Source: Plumapathes pennacea (lineage: Eukaryota; Cnidaria; Anthozoa; Antipatharia; Myriopathidae). Taken from it: a DNA stretch of 64,000 nucleotides. The stretch covers positions 255,501 through 319,500 of the forward strand of contig OZ038473.1 of NCBI GenBank assembly GCA_964036295.1, read 5' to 3'. Positions 47,751 through 59,849 of the stretch are shown piece after piece (the first letter of the stretch is position 1; the number at the start of each line of letters is the position of its first letter). The translations under genes and the position numbers were made by a program. The notes under the pieces were generated by a model. It made no database searches, was not told the origin of the DNA, and saw only the letters and a program-made list of their open reading frames with translations.

Positions 47751-49958
47751 GTGTCGTTAACCGATTACTAAAGGCTGTAAACTTCGTTTAGCTCAGTCTT
47801 CATTCAGAGAAACTTTTTGCGTAGAGCTTTGTGGTGTGTAACCTCATTAATCGCGTTTAAATTTTAGATTTTGAAAGCTAAAATGTACATGTGTCATATC
47901 AGTTTACTTCGTCTTTTTCTGAGCTGTCACAAGTTGTCGGGCGTTTTTTCTGAGCGTTTTGCTATCCGCTTCAATTATTGGACCTTGCTCTACAACCGTC
48001 TTGGCAAGGACCCGGGACATGCTAATTATATTACATGCATGTAACGATAGAATAAAATACATAGAATGAAGTGACATAAGTTAGTTCAATGTGTTATATT
48101 TGTTACATTTTCTGTTCTACAATGTTATTTTATCCCGTGCCGTTCGCGAACAATGAACCCAATCACCTAACCCTGCCAATTGTTTAACTAATCTTGGTGG
48201 ACTCTGCTTCTGTTTCACTGAGCACAAAACGTCACTTACCAACAGGCACATGTGACATAAAAGATAACCACGGTGCTGATTAAAACCACTGAAATCAGTA
48301 CCGGGGAGGCCTGAGTGAGTTCCTCTTTGATAGAATCCACAATGGGCCGATGTGGAGAACAATAAATTTTAATTTGTATCCAGACCCTTCCATCTATTCA
48401 TCCAGAAGGCAAGGACCCATAACCTGGCCCTGGTTGTTCAAGGCTTGACTGAAGCTAAATTATAAACCGAGGTAAACCAAATTGTAATCTCCCTTCTTGG
48501 TCAATAGGCTGGTCCAAAAAGACCACCTACAAATCGTTTTGTTTAGCTACAGAAAACTCAATCTCAACAGTCAACTCCAATTGAGTTCTAAGAGAAACTT
48601 CAATCATGTTAATCAGGTCAAAAGGCAGCACAAACTTTGGTTCTTAAGTTTAAGATGATTGAATATATTGATCCGTGATTTTTACAACTTGGCCATGAAC
48701 ATCTGCCGTTATAAAACTGAGAAGCAATACTATATTCCCAGATTGGACTATTTTTGAATTGCTTTCAAGTGTGGTCACAGTAACAGTAGACGTTTGCGAG
48801 AGAAATTCTTAAAACAGCACAGGTTCTGTCAGATTCAGTAAAGAAGATGTGCGCTCCAGGCTCTAGTTTCTTCGTTCAGCTTGTTTTCGATAAGTTGCGT
48901 GTCTTAATTCCTAACAGTGGATTTTTGAAGCGTCAGCTCACCTTGAACCTCCGCGATCTGGACCGCAAAAAAGATCACCATAATAAGGCCATAGTGTTTG
49001 AGAAGCTTCTTTGCTGCTTAAAAATCCATTTCGAACAGCAAAGTAGCTTCTCCAAATACTATGACTATGTCTGTCGAAGTCGCAATACAATGCGAAATTA
49101 CCCGTATCCGGCTTTGTTACGTCATAACACAATTAACCGCTGACGTATACGTTCGTGCCTGTTACGTCAGAACTTCGTCCACACTGTCACAATCATGCGC
49201 AGTAACAAATAGTTCTTTGTTCCCATATAAACGAGTGTCTGTCTAGCAAATCTTTCTGCTGAGCTTTGTATTGTTTCTACATAAATTCATTATGGTCAAA
49301 GTAGGTCTCCACTCTTTTGGGCGGCAAAAGCGAGCACCAGCCGAACGTTAGCCGAGAGAACTCCGAGGGATCAACGAAGACGGATCTAAACTCATCACCA
49401 GTCTTTCCCGGACAGGAACCTTGTAGAGAACGAGTGAATTTTTTGGCAGTGCATTTTGTCCGTTGTAAAATGGTTTAGACTGTTCAGAATAGTCAATACC
49501 TAAGCGTTATAGATCGCTTCTTATTTCTGATTTCACTGTATTTGATACAAGGGCTCTTTATCCTTGATAAATGACGATTATGATGACTTTGTTTGAAGTC
49601 GATGGGCCGTACAAAAGGGAGGACATAAATATTTATTCGCCTAGCCACAGCCCTTGTGACACGATATTTGGGTCACATACCGTGTCGAAGGTCTCAAGAA
49701 ACTCTTGTGAGAGGGAAGGTAGGTTGTTGACTTTGATATATATGAACTCATTGCCTGTGCGTATTTTGATTTCTTCTGATCATGGATATTGGTTTGTTGT
49801 ACTCGTGTATGCGCGCGTGTATTTACCGAAAATGTTTTGATTTGCTTGTGTACACCACTCGATAGGATCTCATTGTGCAAACCGCGTGGAAAGGTTTCCT
49901 GTTCAGCACTAGCTAAAGTTAGTTTTGCCTTGTTTTGCATTATTTTACAAGCTCTAGG
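47751..49958. other. intergenic, IFI44-like to adducin B; no gene seen
   Basis: It contains a candidate AATAAA at 48051-48056 for the IFI44-like gene, preceded by a small palindrome (TTACATGCATGTAA). Short open frames near 48117-48362 and 48847-49143 have no recognisable domains and no splice partners. The last ~400 bp would be the promoter and 5' UTR of adducin B. Confidence 0.5.
48051..48056 (+). terminator. candidate polyadenylation signal of the IFI44-like gene
   Basis: Canonical AATAAA about 300 bp after the stop, the first in that 3' flank, followed by GT-rich sequence around 48090-48110. Confidence 0.55.
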
Positions 49959-52900
49959 ATGTCGGAAACTGACAAAGCGGCTGCTGGTCGCGCGAAAACG
50001 GTTCGTTCACCAGAAGACATTTCTCGTGACGTCCGAGGCGTGAAACTGCGCCAGAGAGTCTCTTTGACATTCGACGATGACATCCCGAGAGACGATTTGG
50101 AGGAATTCATTTTGGAAAGAGCGAATCTGTCCGCCAGCCAGGTCAATGTGCGCGCGTATCAAGATCTGGTCATTCCAGCTGGAGAAGTTAAACCGATCTC
50201 CGATATTCGAGGGGCGGACACTTTGAATTATTCCAAAGTGGAGCGTCTGACACGATGCAAACTGGCTGCGATGTACCGGCTGATGAATGTATTGAACTGG
50301 GGCGAGGGAATCTTTGACCACATGATGTGCACGGTAGGCTGCAGTTTTATTTATTATCTACTCCATCGCACTTGTGACTGAACAATACAATATGCAAGTG
50401 CAAACGCCAGACGGGGTGAGGGTGGGGATAGTGTACTCTCATAGATAAGCCATTTTGTATGTGCCAACCCAAAGAATATCATTTTCAAGCATTTGTATTA
50501 ATAGTATGAGACAGAGTTTATCTCCTTGGTTGGCTGGAATATATAGGCGGTTCTTTGTTTACTGTAGGTGTTTACTCATTAGCATAACATAATGTTCAAG
50601 CTACAGACAACCAGACGCCATGTGAATCAATGTCTGAATTTTTAGTCATTGTATTCAAATATGAACATGCTTGGAGGCTTGTTACAACTGTTGCATGATG
50701 TAATACTAAACGTGTGTGAGTGTTTTATTGGTCGTCACCTTCTATTTTGGACTCTTTTATGATTGTATTATCATCACCTTTTGTGAAACAAAGTTTAAAT
50801 ATTTGGTGGTAAAAATAATAGGAGAACCCATGTCTGGACGGCCAAAATGTGGCCATGTTCACTTAAATATAGAGTTGGTCGCTTAATTAAATGAGAGGGG
50901 TTTTATTGATCAACAGACTATTATGCTGTTGATGTATGTATGTTGCTGCTTTGGCATTTTTTCAGTATTGTACACTCCCACCCAAAGTTGTGATATAAAG
51001 GCAATTCAGACTTTTGGCATGTCAATTGGGTCTATTCTGGAATAGAAATAGAGATGTTGATTGGTAAATTTATTTGGTTTGGAGCTGACTTGTATAAAGA
51101 TGCATTGGGAGTTTGAAATGCTAGTGTGAACATTTTTAAAACAATTTCCAACAAAATTTTGCATGCAACAAGCAGCAATTTGAGTCATTGTAGTGACTTC
51201 TAATCCGGAATTGACTCAATCAAACAATATTGCCCTTAGTTGGTATAACTCTAAGGTATCTTGTTATGTTTAGGTCCAAATGTCTGAAGATGATACCAGC
51301 ATTCTTGTAGGACCACATGGCCTATTGTTTAGTGAAATCACAGCATCCAGTCTACTTGTGGTGAATGGTGAGGGAGAAGTAATAAAAAAAGGGAGCACCA
51401 ACCTTGGTGTGTACAGACCCGTGCTGGCCCTACTCACAGCCATCCATGCAGCCAGGAAAGATGCAAAGTGTGTCATGTTCATTAACACAGACACTGTGAA
51501 AGGTGTAAGTGTTTATCTACTGAGAAGTTAAATCTGTACACTCCCAGCATTGAAAATGCTGAGCATAAAGCTGAAGCAAGTAGTGCCACACAGTGTATAA
51601 TATTAGATTAAAATGCATACTCTACATAATAAATATATATTTTAAAAAGGTTACTATTTGCAACTGGACATGATTTTGAAGTGGCATATTTGCTGGAATG
51701 GAAAAATTTTAATTATTTATATAGATTTTGCTGAGAGAAAACTTTACATATTATGTGGAACAACTCTGATGGGAAGTATGAAAATCATGTGGAATTCACC
51801 TGCAGCAACACAAGAAAAAAAATTTTCTTCGTTTCCTGTTTCATTATCTGGAAGATTTAGCCTCATCGTTGCTACTAATTTTAATATTATAGACAGCCAC
51901 AATTATTGTTGTTAACAGTGTATGTCTGGTGACTTAAATTACCTTGCTTTCTATCTTCAGGTTGCTGCTACAAAGGCAGGACTTCTGCCGATATCTCACG
52001 ATGCTATTGCTGTAAGTTCAGGAGCAGTCATGCTCTCCGTGCTATATCAATGTTTCATCATTTATTAATTCAGAGTTGCTGACCACCTGATGTTACCAAT
52101 GAACACTAACTGTAAACAGTACATGTATTTGATGCACTGCTTTGTGTAACATTGCAGATTGGAGAGGTGTCGTATCACAATTTTCCAGGCTTTGTTCTGA
52201 CTGACGATGTGAAAGAATCACTTGGGAATGAACTGGGACCTAGCAATAAGGTGAACTGTATTCAGTGTCGTGTTCACTCCTGACCTCATAATAAAATATT
52301 TCTCCTAACCACTCAAAAAGCAAATGCATGGAGATGCCTTATTAAAGCTGCACTTCTGGATATATTTTTTCATTTTAATTATATATTATTATTTTTTGAG
52401 TGAATGCAAAGTGGAAGTCAATCAGAAGTTCTTGATGTAGATGGTTTCTGGGTTTGTGCTATTTGTTAACACAGTAGTTTTTGTTGTAAAAGTTAACAGG
52501 GTGATGTATTTCTACAGGTGATGATTTTGCGCAACTTTGGAGCCATTTGTGTGGGAGATACTGTGGAGGAAACATTCCATACTGCATTCTTCTTTGTTAA
52601 AGCTTGTGAAAATCAGGTAAAGGATCGAGCAGAAAATGCAGAAAATGTTCTCTCTTCCCCATCTTTTTTCCAGTCATGCAAAGACCGCTCTGATCTCCGG
52701 AAAAAGTTAAATCAAGTGCGCTTTCTTTTGAGACCGTATTGTATTCTTTTGGGACCTATTCTGAATAGTATTCCGTCCATTCTGCTTCCGACAGCAGAAT
52801 AGACAGAATAGACGGACCAGCGCAAAGTCTGTTCTTTTAGGAATTGATATTCTCTGTCATTCTGTTATTCCTACTCTGGAATAGTCCCAAAAAAATTCTC

Positions 52901-54564
52901 TCTAAGTGAACCTTGATTCACCCAGCAGGTTAACTCACGGTCTTTGTATTTTCAGGTCCATGCAATACGTCTTGGACTGAAGAACCTACTGACAGTTGAC
53001 ATGAAAGCACAGGGGCAGATGTTACATGCCTTGGAGGATGATGCAGATGGTAACATTAGGAAACCGAAGCAGGCTACAGCTCACTTTGAGGTTTGGATGC
53101 GTTGGCTTGATTCCAAGGTACATATTCACCAAGAGGTCGTCTTTTAAGCCCTGGCTTATGTCAGCACCGCCGTTTGATCCTATTCGATTTTTATGTGTTT
53201 GAATTCCTGCTTATACAGGGCTACAAAACTGATTATAACTATAGAAACCCTGGGGTGTACAAGAATCAGAAGGCTCATTCACCCGCTAAAGAAGCCTCTC
53301 CAAGGAAGTCGGACCGGGAAGGTCGTCTGCCGAGACGCTCCAAGTCTTTGGGTCGTACTAGTGACTACAGAAGCCGAACCAATTGGTCGAACAGTCCTGT
53401 CAAGGCGACTCAGTACTGGCATGAGATATCTGAACCAGAGATGAATGAGCTGGATTTTGACTTCAAGAACTGGGATCAAGAGAACAACGAAGTGGAAAAG
53501 CACGAGAAGAGCATCTCTGAGGTTGGTGATAGTGACAGATATGAAACTCTGCTCAGTTGAAGAAATCTCTCCACTTAGCTGTCTGGTACATATTTGTTGT
53601 ATGTAATAATATAAATGTTAACTAGCGGGACCCCCTTGAAATACGGTGATCGATCTTTGTTTCCTTTTTAAAATCCGTTTCGAGCATCCCGAATGCACTT
53701 TACAGTATCAAAGTGCAAACTTCTCTGTGGTACCCCTCCACCGTACCACTCGGCGAATCGCCGATCGATCGACATCAAAATCTCTCCGTTTTTCGAACAT
53801 GCGGCAGCATCGGCCCGACATCCAGCAACCTGACAGTTCAACTTCTCTTTCTATCGAAAAGAACAGAAGTCATCATGCGAGGCCAATATTTGTACTCTCT
53901 TTTACTCCCGAGTGTCCGCCATATTTTTTAATGAGAAGGCCTGGGAAAGAGCGTTACAAACGGACGCACGGACGAACTTATCGTATAAATAGAAGTTTCA
54001 GATTGCCGTTTTCCGCAGCTCGCAAATCTTAATCGTCAAACCGCAAGAAGTTACGTCACGCCTGCCGTATTTCTGTTACGTTGTCAACACCAGGAAGCAT
54101 TCCTTAGGTAAGTCAAATACCGCAGCAATAAGCTTTTGTTGTTTCAGAATTTGCTACCTTCAGCAAACGGGACGTGTAGGTTAGCTCATTTGACTTTTGG
54201 GGTTTGTGGTCTGAAGCATACGGCAATCTTAAACTACCTGTTATATAGATACTGCTAATACGGCTGTCAGAGCGTGCGTTATGTAATTTACGTTTTGTAT
54301 CCACAGCCTGGCTTCGAACAGGAAGTATTTGTTGAACCCAACGTCATCGAAGAGGTGCATGCCACTCCTGACTTCGACATTAGTGGCGCGGACAATGGAG
54401 ACAAAGAGCCAGGTCACGTGGCCGCGGGCGTCATGGTGACTCCAGCGAGGGTCCCGGATGTGAGCCCACAAGAGGGGGAACTGGTGCGTAGGAGGTCCGG
54501 GAAGAAAGTCAAGAAAAGGCGGAGCTTTCGGGAGAAGCTGATGCACAGGATCAGCACTGGATAA
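49959..54564 (+). CDS. adducin-like protein B, 8 exons
   Basis: Paralogue of adducin A 23 kb downstream on the same strand. Exons 49959-50333, 51274-51504, 51961-52011, 52158-52250, 52518-52616, 52956-53117, 53219-53521 and 54307-54564 are all phase 0 and give 523 aa. Exons 2, 3 and 5 have exactly the same lengths as in A (231, 51 and 99 nt). Landmarks: SPEDISRDVRGVKLRQRVSL, the PISDIRGADTLNY head motif, RCKLAAMYRLMNVLNW, VGPHGLLFSEITASSL, GSTNLGVYRP, KAGLLPIS, a ...RNFGAICVGDTVEETFHTAF segment, a Ser/Arg-rich neck (RRSKSLGRTSDYRSRTNW), and a C-terminal MARCKS-like basic end (GKKVKKRRSFREKLMHRI). Family role: actin capping and spectrin recruitment. Metal ligands are absent (FINTD in place of HIHT). 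If the exon 7 donor at 53522 is not used, translation runs 12 more codons to a stop at 53560, giving a form without the basic tail. Confidence 0.93.
52725..52915. repeat. palindromic repeat in adducin B intron 5
   Basis: Built from mirrored ATTCTGTC/GACAGAAT and CCGTCCATTCTG/CAGAATAGACGG phrases. A related element lies at about 62510-62760, sharing CCGGAATAGGAATAACAGAG (inverse of CTGTTATTCCTACTCTGGAA). Confidence 0.6.
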
Positions 54565-54658
54565 TAACAAGGTCACGCACTCTTCCCAACTGGTTTTTAC
54601 CAGTTTATTTTGTATAACTGTCGCTAGCCATCTTTTTTAACATTTTAACAATTTCAAT

Positions 54659-54664
54659 ATTAAA
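54659..54664 (+). terminator. candidate polyadenylation signal of adducin B
   Basis: The common variant ATTAAA lies 95 bp after the stop and is followed by a strong GT-rich stretch (GTTGTTTGTTTATGGTTGTTT). Confidence 0.55.
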
Positions 54665-54785
54665 GTTGTTTGTTTATGGTTGTTTACATCTGTGATTAGA
54701 TTTGAGTTTATGCTTATAATATGTTCGTGTTCATGTTATGCTTATGGACCAGTCAATTCCAACTGCAGAATTTTATTAGAGCAGT

Positions 54786-54791
54786 TTTATT
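54786..54791 (-). terminator. candidate polyadenylation signal of the C16orf89-like gene
   Basis: TTTATT on the plus strand reads AATAAA on the minus strand, 76 bp beyond the minus-strand stop. It places the 3' ends of adducin B and this gene within about 130 bp, tail to tail. Confidence 0.5.
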
Positions 54792-54866
54792 TAACGAAAA
54801 GTAAGGACTGACGTTTCACACAATTTATTACTCTCAACTATCCGGCCACTGATTAGGCGCGGTGCC

Positions 54867-57800
54867 TCAGCAATGTTGCGGCTTCAAAACGGACTGGGTA
54901 GGAGTTTGGTTGGGAGGCGTCGTAAGCCAGTTAAGATAGACTGCAAGCAACGCTGTTGCCACGCCTGTAATGTGAGACTCGCAGCCGTCTGTAGGAAGCA
55001 AATAATGGACTCAGTTTAGTTTTGATTTGTTCTGCTACAAGCAGACCCCCCGCGTTGTTTAGAGAGAAAAGTCGATCTTTCTGATCAGTGGAGCCGAGTT
55101 AACCCTTTCACAAGAGTGATCAACTTCAATTTTCTCTTTCAGTTTCTCACCGGAAATATATCATACAGTGAGGAGAACTTTGCTTTTGATACCTTGCTCA
55201 CAATACAGCAGATTGAACTATCAGTTCTCAATACATTACTCATATGTTTTCCTCTTAAAAGGTTGGAAGAATATGCATTTTGATCTTTGGATTGAAGTAG
55301 TTAATCAAAACCCCTGCATGGTTTAGGCCTTTAAGTTATTGGTTTAATCTCTGGGCCCGGGAACTGGCTCCTGTATCTTTAAGTTACCATGGTTGGTATT
55401 GTTAGGTAGAACAAGCTTTTGGGTTTGTTTTTGGCCAAAAACCGTCAATGTGTTGTCAAGAGATCAGGGAAGGGAATTGTGTTAAACAGTGGAGGTAACA
55501 TGTACCTGACATTTCCTTTGTCACGAGAAGCCGCCTCATGGTCATGCCTCTGGCTGCCTTGCTTTGTGGGTGAAATAAAAAAAAAAAAAAAAAAAAAAAA
55601 AGAAAAAAAGAAAGCATTTGTATTAGAAACGGGCGATGTGGAAAATTAAGAAAGTGCTACTCAAAGTTTTGGTATCAATTCATTGCGCTAAATTGATAAA
55701 GGGTCCATCTCTACCACAATCATTCGCGCGCCAAAAACCTTGATCCGCCATTTTTGGGGGCCCCGAAAGTCCAAAATTATATTTTAGCACTGAATATATT
55801 CCATCTGACTTGCTTAAATTAGAATATAGAGAGTCAGTGCCTTGGAATACCCTATTTTTACTGCGTCTCACCATCGGCTCTGGCGACCCTTCTCAGGCAG
55901 GTCGTAACCATAGCAACCAGATGGTAACTGCCATTGTTTGACGTCACGAAGTCGCTCTGTTGAAAGAAAGGCGTGGTATCCCAGAAGTCCGCAGACCACG
56001 CCCTGTTCCATGAAAAGGTCCCTGTCTATGCGGCGCTTGTTCTTAATTTCCTGCACAAACTTCATTTGTGGGAACATACTCGAGCAGATACGGTCATACA
56101 CGACCTGTAAAGATTGCAGCGGGTCCGGGTAGTGGCGCTTCAAATGGCGCGAGAATTCCGGTATACAACCTACAGAAGAATGAAGCGGTTTGCGGATAAC
56201 TTTCGTGAAACCAAAATATTACATCGCCGATGAAGGCTGCACAAAAACAATTCCTACCATTCAACCGGAAGCCAAAATAATTTGTGATAGAACGATAATA
56301 AATCGACTACTTTGCGGTCGATGTTAGACGCCGTTAAGAGTTCGGTTTAAGCTGACCGTTTCGAGTATTCACGAGTAAGGAATTGCGGGAACAAGATTGG
56401 GCGGTCAAAGGTTAAAAGAGTTGTGTTGGTTTGTTTTCAGAAGGGAGTCAATTTGCAGTCTAAGAAACCACCATCAATATTTCCGTCACACTCCTTTTCC
56501 ACTGTCACTTACCTCTCTGCTCGCCAAACATGAAGTACAATGCCTTATGGGTAAGTCCGTAGCCGATATCCCCATGCGCCACCATCATATCCCAGCAAGC
56601 ATTGCTAACTTGACACGGCCTGGCCTCATACCCAGGGCCCGCGCTGCCGAGAAGTTCGGTCACGCATGTCTTATACATGCCGTCATTATGTGCGTTTGCG
56701 TTTATACTCTGTTTAGTTAGACGGCTGGCGAGGGACTGATTTACCATCTTAAAAGTCTTGACAACGTGCCATGGCTGAGAGATTAAAAACTTCATTTGTT
56801 CGTAGTATTGAGGTGCTGTATATTGCTGATGTGCAGCACTTTTGTTTGCGATACGAGACACCCTCTTGTACTCCGACGAAATTTGTTCAATAGTTTCTGC
56901 ATCAAGCGAGCCTTGAGTGCTTTGCAAGTCCAGAGAAACCTTTAACAAAATTCCTGTTGAAAGTGCAATTTAGTAAAGAGTTTACTAAAGATTACAGCAT
57001 TATATGACTTACGGTTCTTTATATCGAAATAAAGCAGTCATACAGAATCTACCTATACGCACTCACCTCTAAATCCCAAAAAATTAAAACTTCACGACAC
57101 TCATTAAAGAAATATAAAGCGGTTTTCAGATTTGGCCTACGTTTGTTGGCGCTTCAACAAGTTTGGCAGTAATCTCGGCCTATCAGGAACAAGAGCAGAT
57201 TGCGATTTTCTCACGCAAGCAAACAAGTGACGATGGCGTTTCCTTGGGCTATACTAGTCTTCAGAATAAAACCAAACGCAAAATATTTTGGCTTCTGAAA
57301 GTTTATTCTAAGGCTTGCAGTATGAGTCCGATTGACGGTGTAATTCATTGTTTTGGGTTTTGGAGTACGATAGTCGATATCCGAAGACTGCAGCTCTATC
57401 AAACATCGAGCTTGATGTATCTTATGAATATAAATACATGCATTCAAAAATATTGTTAGCTAAAGTATGAAAATATTCAATTAAGGAAGGCACACTCTAT
57501 AGGTCTCTTAGACAGATCTCAAGACATAAACTATGTGTTGCCCAATGATGGAAGTTCATCTGCCTAATTATACACTTGCACAGGTGAAGCCATAGTTTCT
57601 TTTTTAAAGACAATAGAATATAATATGTTATATTGGCTCGGTCAGCTTTTTCTTGCCATATGCATACTATTCTATTTTCGGACATTTTTCTTGTTCAGTT
57701 CTTGTATTCTTTATTGTAAAACAGTGGCATTAAAAAGCATTGGAGTTGTAGTATTCTGTGTAAAGAATTAGACATCAAATGTAAGCCTTTAGGCGCTTTT

Positions 57801-58100
57801 AAAGCAGATAATCGTAAGCCGGCGTTACAGTGGAGTGAAAAATAAAACGGTCGCAGTATTGTAGCAACGTAGTAACTCACCTTCGGTAACACGCAGTCCA
57901 AACACAGCATCCAAATTAATGTTCCGATATTCTTCCTCAAAGAATCTAATAGCTTCTTTCAACGACTTTAAAACGTCCCGAATGCTCTCTGTTGCGTATT
58001 CCTTTTGTGGACGAGAAAAACTAGAAGAGCAAAGTATGGTGCTCGAAGAGAAAAATGTTACGACAAGAAAACAGAAAAATATTGTTCGTTGAAGATCCAT
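54867..58100 (-). CDS. UPF0764 protein C16orf89 homologue (secreted), 5 exons
   Basis: Homologue of vertebrate C16orf89, a secreted protein noted in thyroid whose activity is not known. Minus-strand exons, in transcript order, are 58100-57881, 56953-56513, 56169-55872, 55561-55506 and 54988-54867. Phases match throughout and give 378 aa. Features: an N-terminal hydrophobic signal (RTIFFCFLVVTFF then TILCSS), NLDAVFGLRVTEG matching the family's NLDGMVGFRVLE, the CVTELLGSAG and PCQVSNACWDMM cysteine region, GYGLTHKALYFMF, the DRDLFMEQGVVCGLLGY block, and a C-terminal DGCESHITGVATALLAVYL. The small 56-nt fourth exon was placed by phase and its long T-rich acceptor; it supplies the basic RRLLVTKEMS linker before DGC. 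Reading past the exon 3 donor would stop at 55868, but that loses the conserved DGCxSH end. An upstream in-frame ATG at 58133 would add 11 residues; 58100 gives the better signal peptide. Confidence 0.87.
55098..55290 (-). repeat. reverse copy of the ~190-bp MITE-like family
   Basis: It begins TTAACCCTTTCACAAGAGTG and continues in reverse order through CAGTTTCTCACCGGAAATAT and GATACCTTGCTCA to AAAAGGTTGGAAGAAT. It lies in the last intron of the C16orf89-like gene. Confidence 0.75.
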
Positions 58101-58942
58101 GACTGGTGACTGCAATGCACAAAGCGTCTTCACAACTTGATCAGCCTATTTTGTCGTCGGTCTGAGTGGGTGATCATACTATTTACAAAAATACGATAAA
58201 AAACAATAACCTTGTACCATCCGGTCCTCGAGTAGTGACAACTTGCCTCCGGATCCGAAAGGAGGAAACAAGCTGTTCCGTGTAGAACGTTCACTTTCAC
58301 TATAATTACGTAAGGAGTTTTCTTTTTAGCCGTCGGGTGAAAATTGTATCAAACACTCTTGACCAATATTGGTATTACTATACGGAGAAAATTACTTGAA
58401 TGTTAATTATCACCACTTTGCCAAGGAAACGGCGTCGTTTAGTATGAATGTTGTTCTGACAAAAAGAACAAGGGAGTCTCGCGTTGACGGATACCTATAA
58501 GAGATGATTGACCCTAATTAACCAGCTTGAAGCAGTATAGCAGTGCACACCTTGATCAAGTTTTCTTTTGCATTACATACTCCAAAAGTAATATATGCCT
58601 TGTTTATCGATGTATTATAGGAATGACAAAGAGATCGAGCAATAGTGCTGAACCAGCAGCTTTAATCTCCTTAGAATTACAAGACATTTAGCCTGAATCT
58701 TGGACTTCACTGAGGCTCGTACATGTCACCTGCTCCCGTTATCAAGAGGGAGTCCATTTTTTTCCCGACCTACGCTTCCGATTATCTGACAGTTCAAGAC
58801 TGTCCGACAATGGAAATATCGACGAAAAATGACAGTGTCACTTCAACAGGTATATTCTATCTCATCTGCAATACACGTATTGAGCCCTTGCCACTTAGGG
58901 GAGAGGGGTGGGCGAAATGAGAAACACATAAAAATGACCAAA

Positions 58943-59033
<91 letters not shown>

Positions 59034-59849
59034 TATTTATTATTCTGTTTTACGCGTGCAGCCCATGCACCCAATTTAAAAGAAACGTGGGCCCTGGTAA
59101 CTAGTTTTGTTGGAAAAAGTCCGCACATCTCAAGATGAATTTACTAATTCATTCTCGCTTTAGGTAAAGCGTTGAACCTAAATATCTCCTGGAAATTCCC
59201 CACTTTAAAGAGCTACACCAAAAAGAATATCACCGCGTTCGAATAGATCAAATTTGAGTCAAGATATTGCCAAAGGAAATATGTGTTTTCAATATATAGA
59301 GGGAAATGTACAGGACGAATTAACTTTAGCAATGCCATAATGTATGTTTGGCTCCCACTAGGAAAGGCTTTCTAAAAATAAGAAGTGTCTGCGCCTTTCT
59401 CTACACTTCGAATAAATCCATTAGAAAAAGGCGAAAAAAAATCTAAATATAATTGCACTATGTCACATTTGACACACGGAGTTCGCCGTGTTGTTGTTCG
59501 TGTTGTTGTTCGTGTTGTTGTTCGTTTTGTTGTTGTTACGTTGTTGTGTTGTTTGCCGAAAAAAGGTACGGATAACAGAACGGCGAAATACACGATTTTT
59601 AACGGTGCGTAAACTTTAAAGTTTAGCATTCCGACAGAAAGGTATTTGAAAAGAACGAAAAGCCGCATTCACCTTTAACAGGTCAATTTTTTAAAACTCT
59701 CCTCAACTCAATTTGTACGTGTCACCAGGTCGAGGCAATTATGCAACACAATGTCCCCTGCGTCGTTTCGATAAAGGCGCCGCACGGATATTGAGGAATT
59801 CCTTTGAGGTGCAACCTTTGTGCGTTGTGCATCATTATTTTTCTTGAAA
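58101..59849. other. divergent intergenic region between the C16orf89-like and Glass-like genes
   Basis: It would hold both promoters, as the genes diverge with 1.75 kb between start codons. It contains a long (ATT)n microsatellite at 58946-59030 and a (GTT)n-rich stretch at 59490-59550. No coding exon is recognised. Confidence 0.5.
58946..59030. repeat. (ATT)n microsatellite
   Basis: About 28 ATT units. It creates a spurious poly-Leu frame on the plus strand. Confidence 0.95.

Noticed and set aside
48117..49143. Short frames between the IFI44-like gene and adducin B
   Set aside because: No protein-like motif, no splice signals that join them, and random-looking composition.
55868..55871. 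Stop codon at 55868 as the end of the C16orf89-like protein
   Set aside because: A consensus donor (GTGAGA) starts one base before the stop, and two further phase-matched exons restore the family's conserved C-terminal DGC-S-H block.
58829..59104. Open frame with a poly-Leu run
   Set aside because: It is translation of the (ATT)n microsatellite.
59385..59668. Val/Arg-rich and Thr/Arg-rich frames on the two strands
   Set aside because: They come from a GTT/GTTC tandem repeat; no conserved motif or splice partner.
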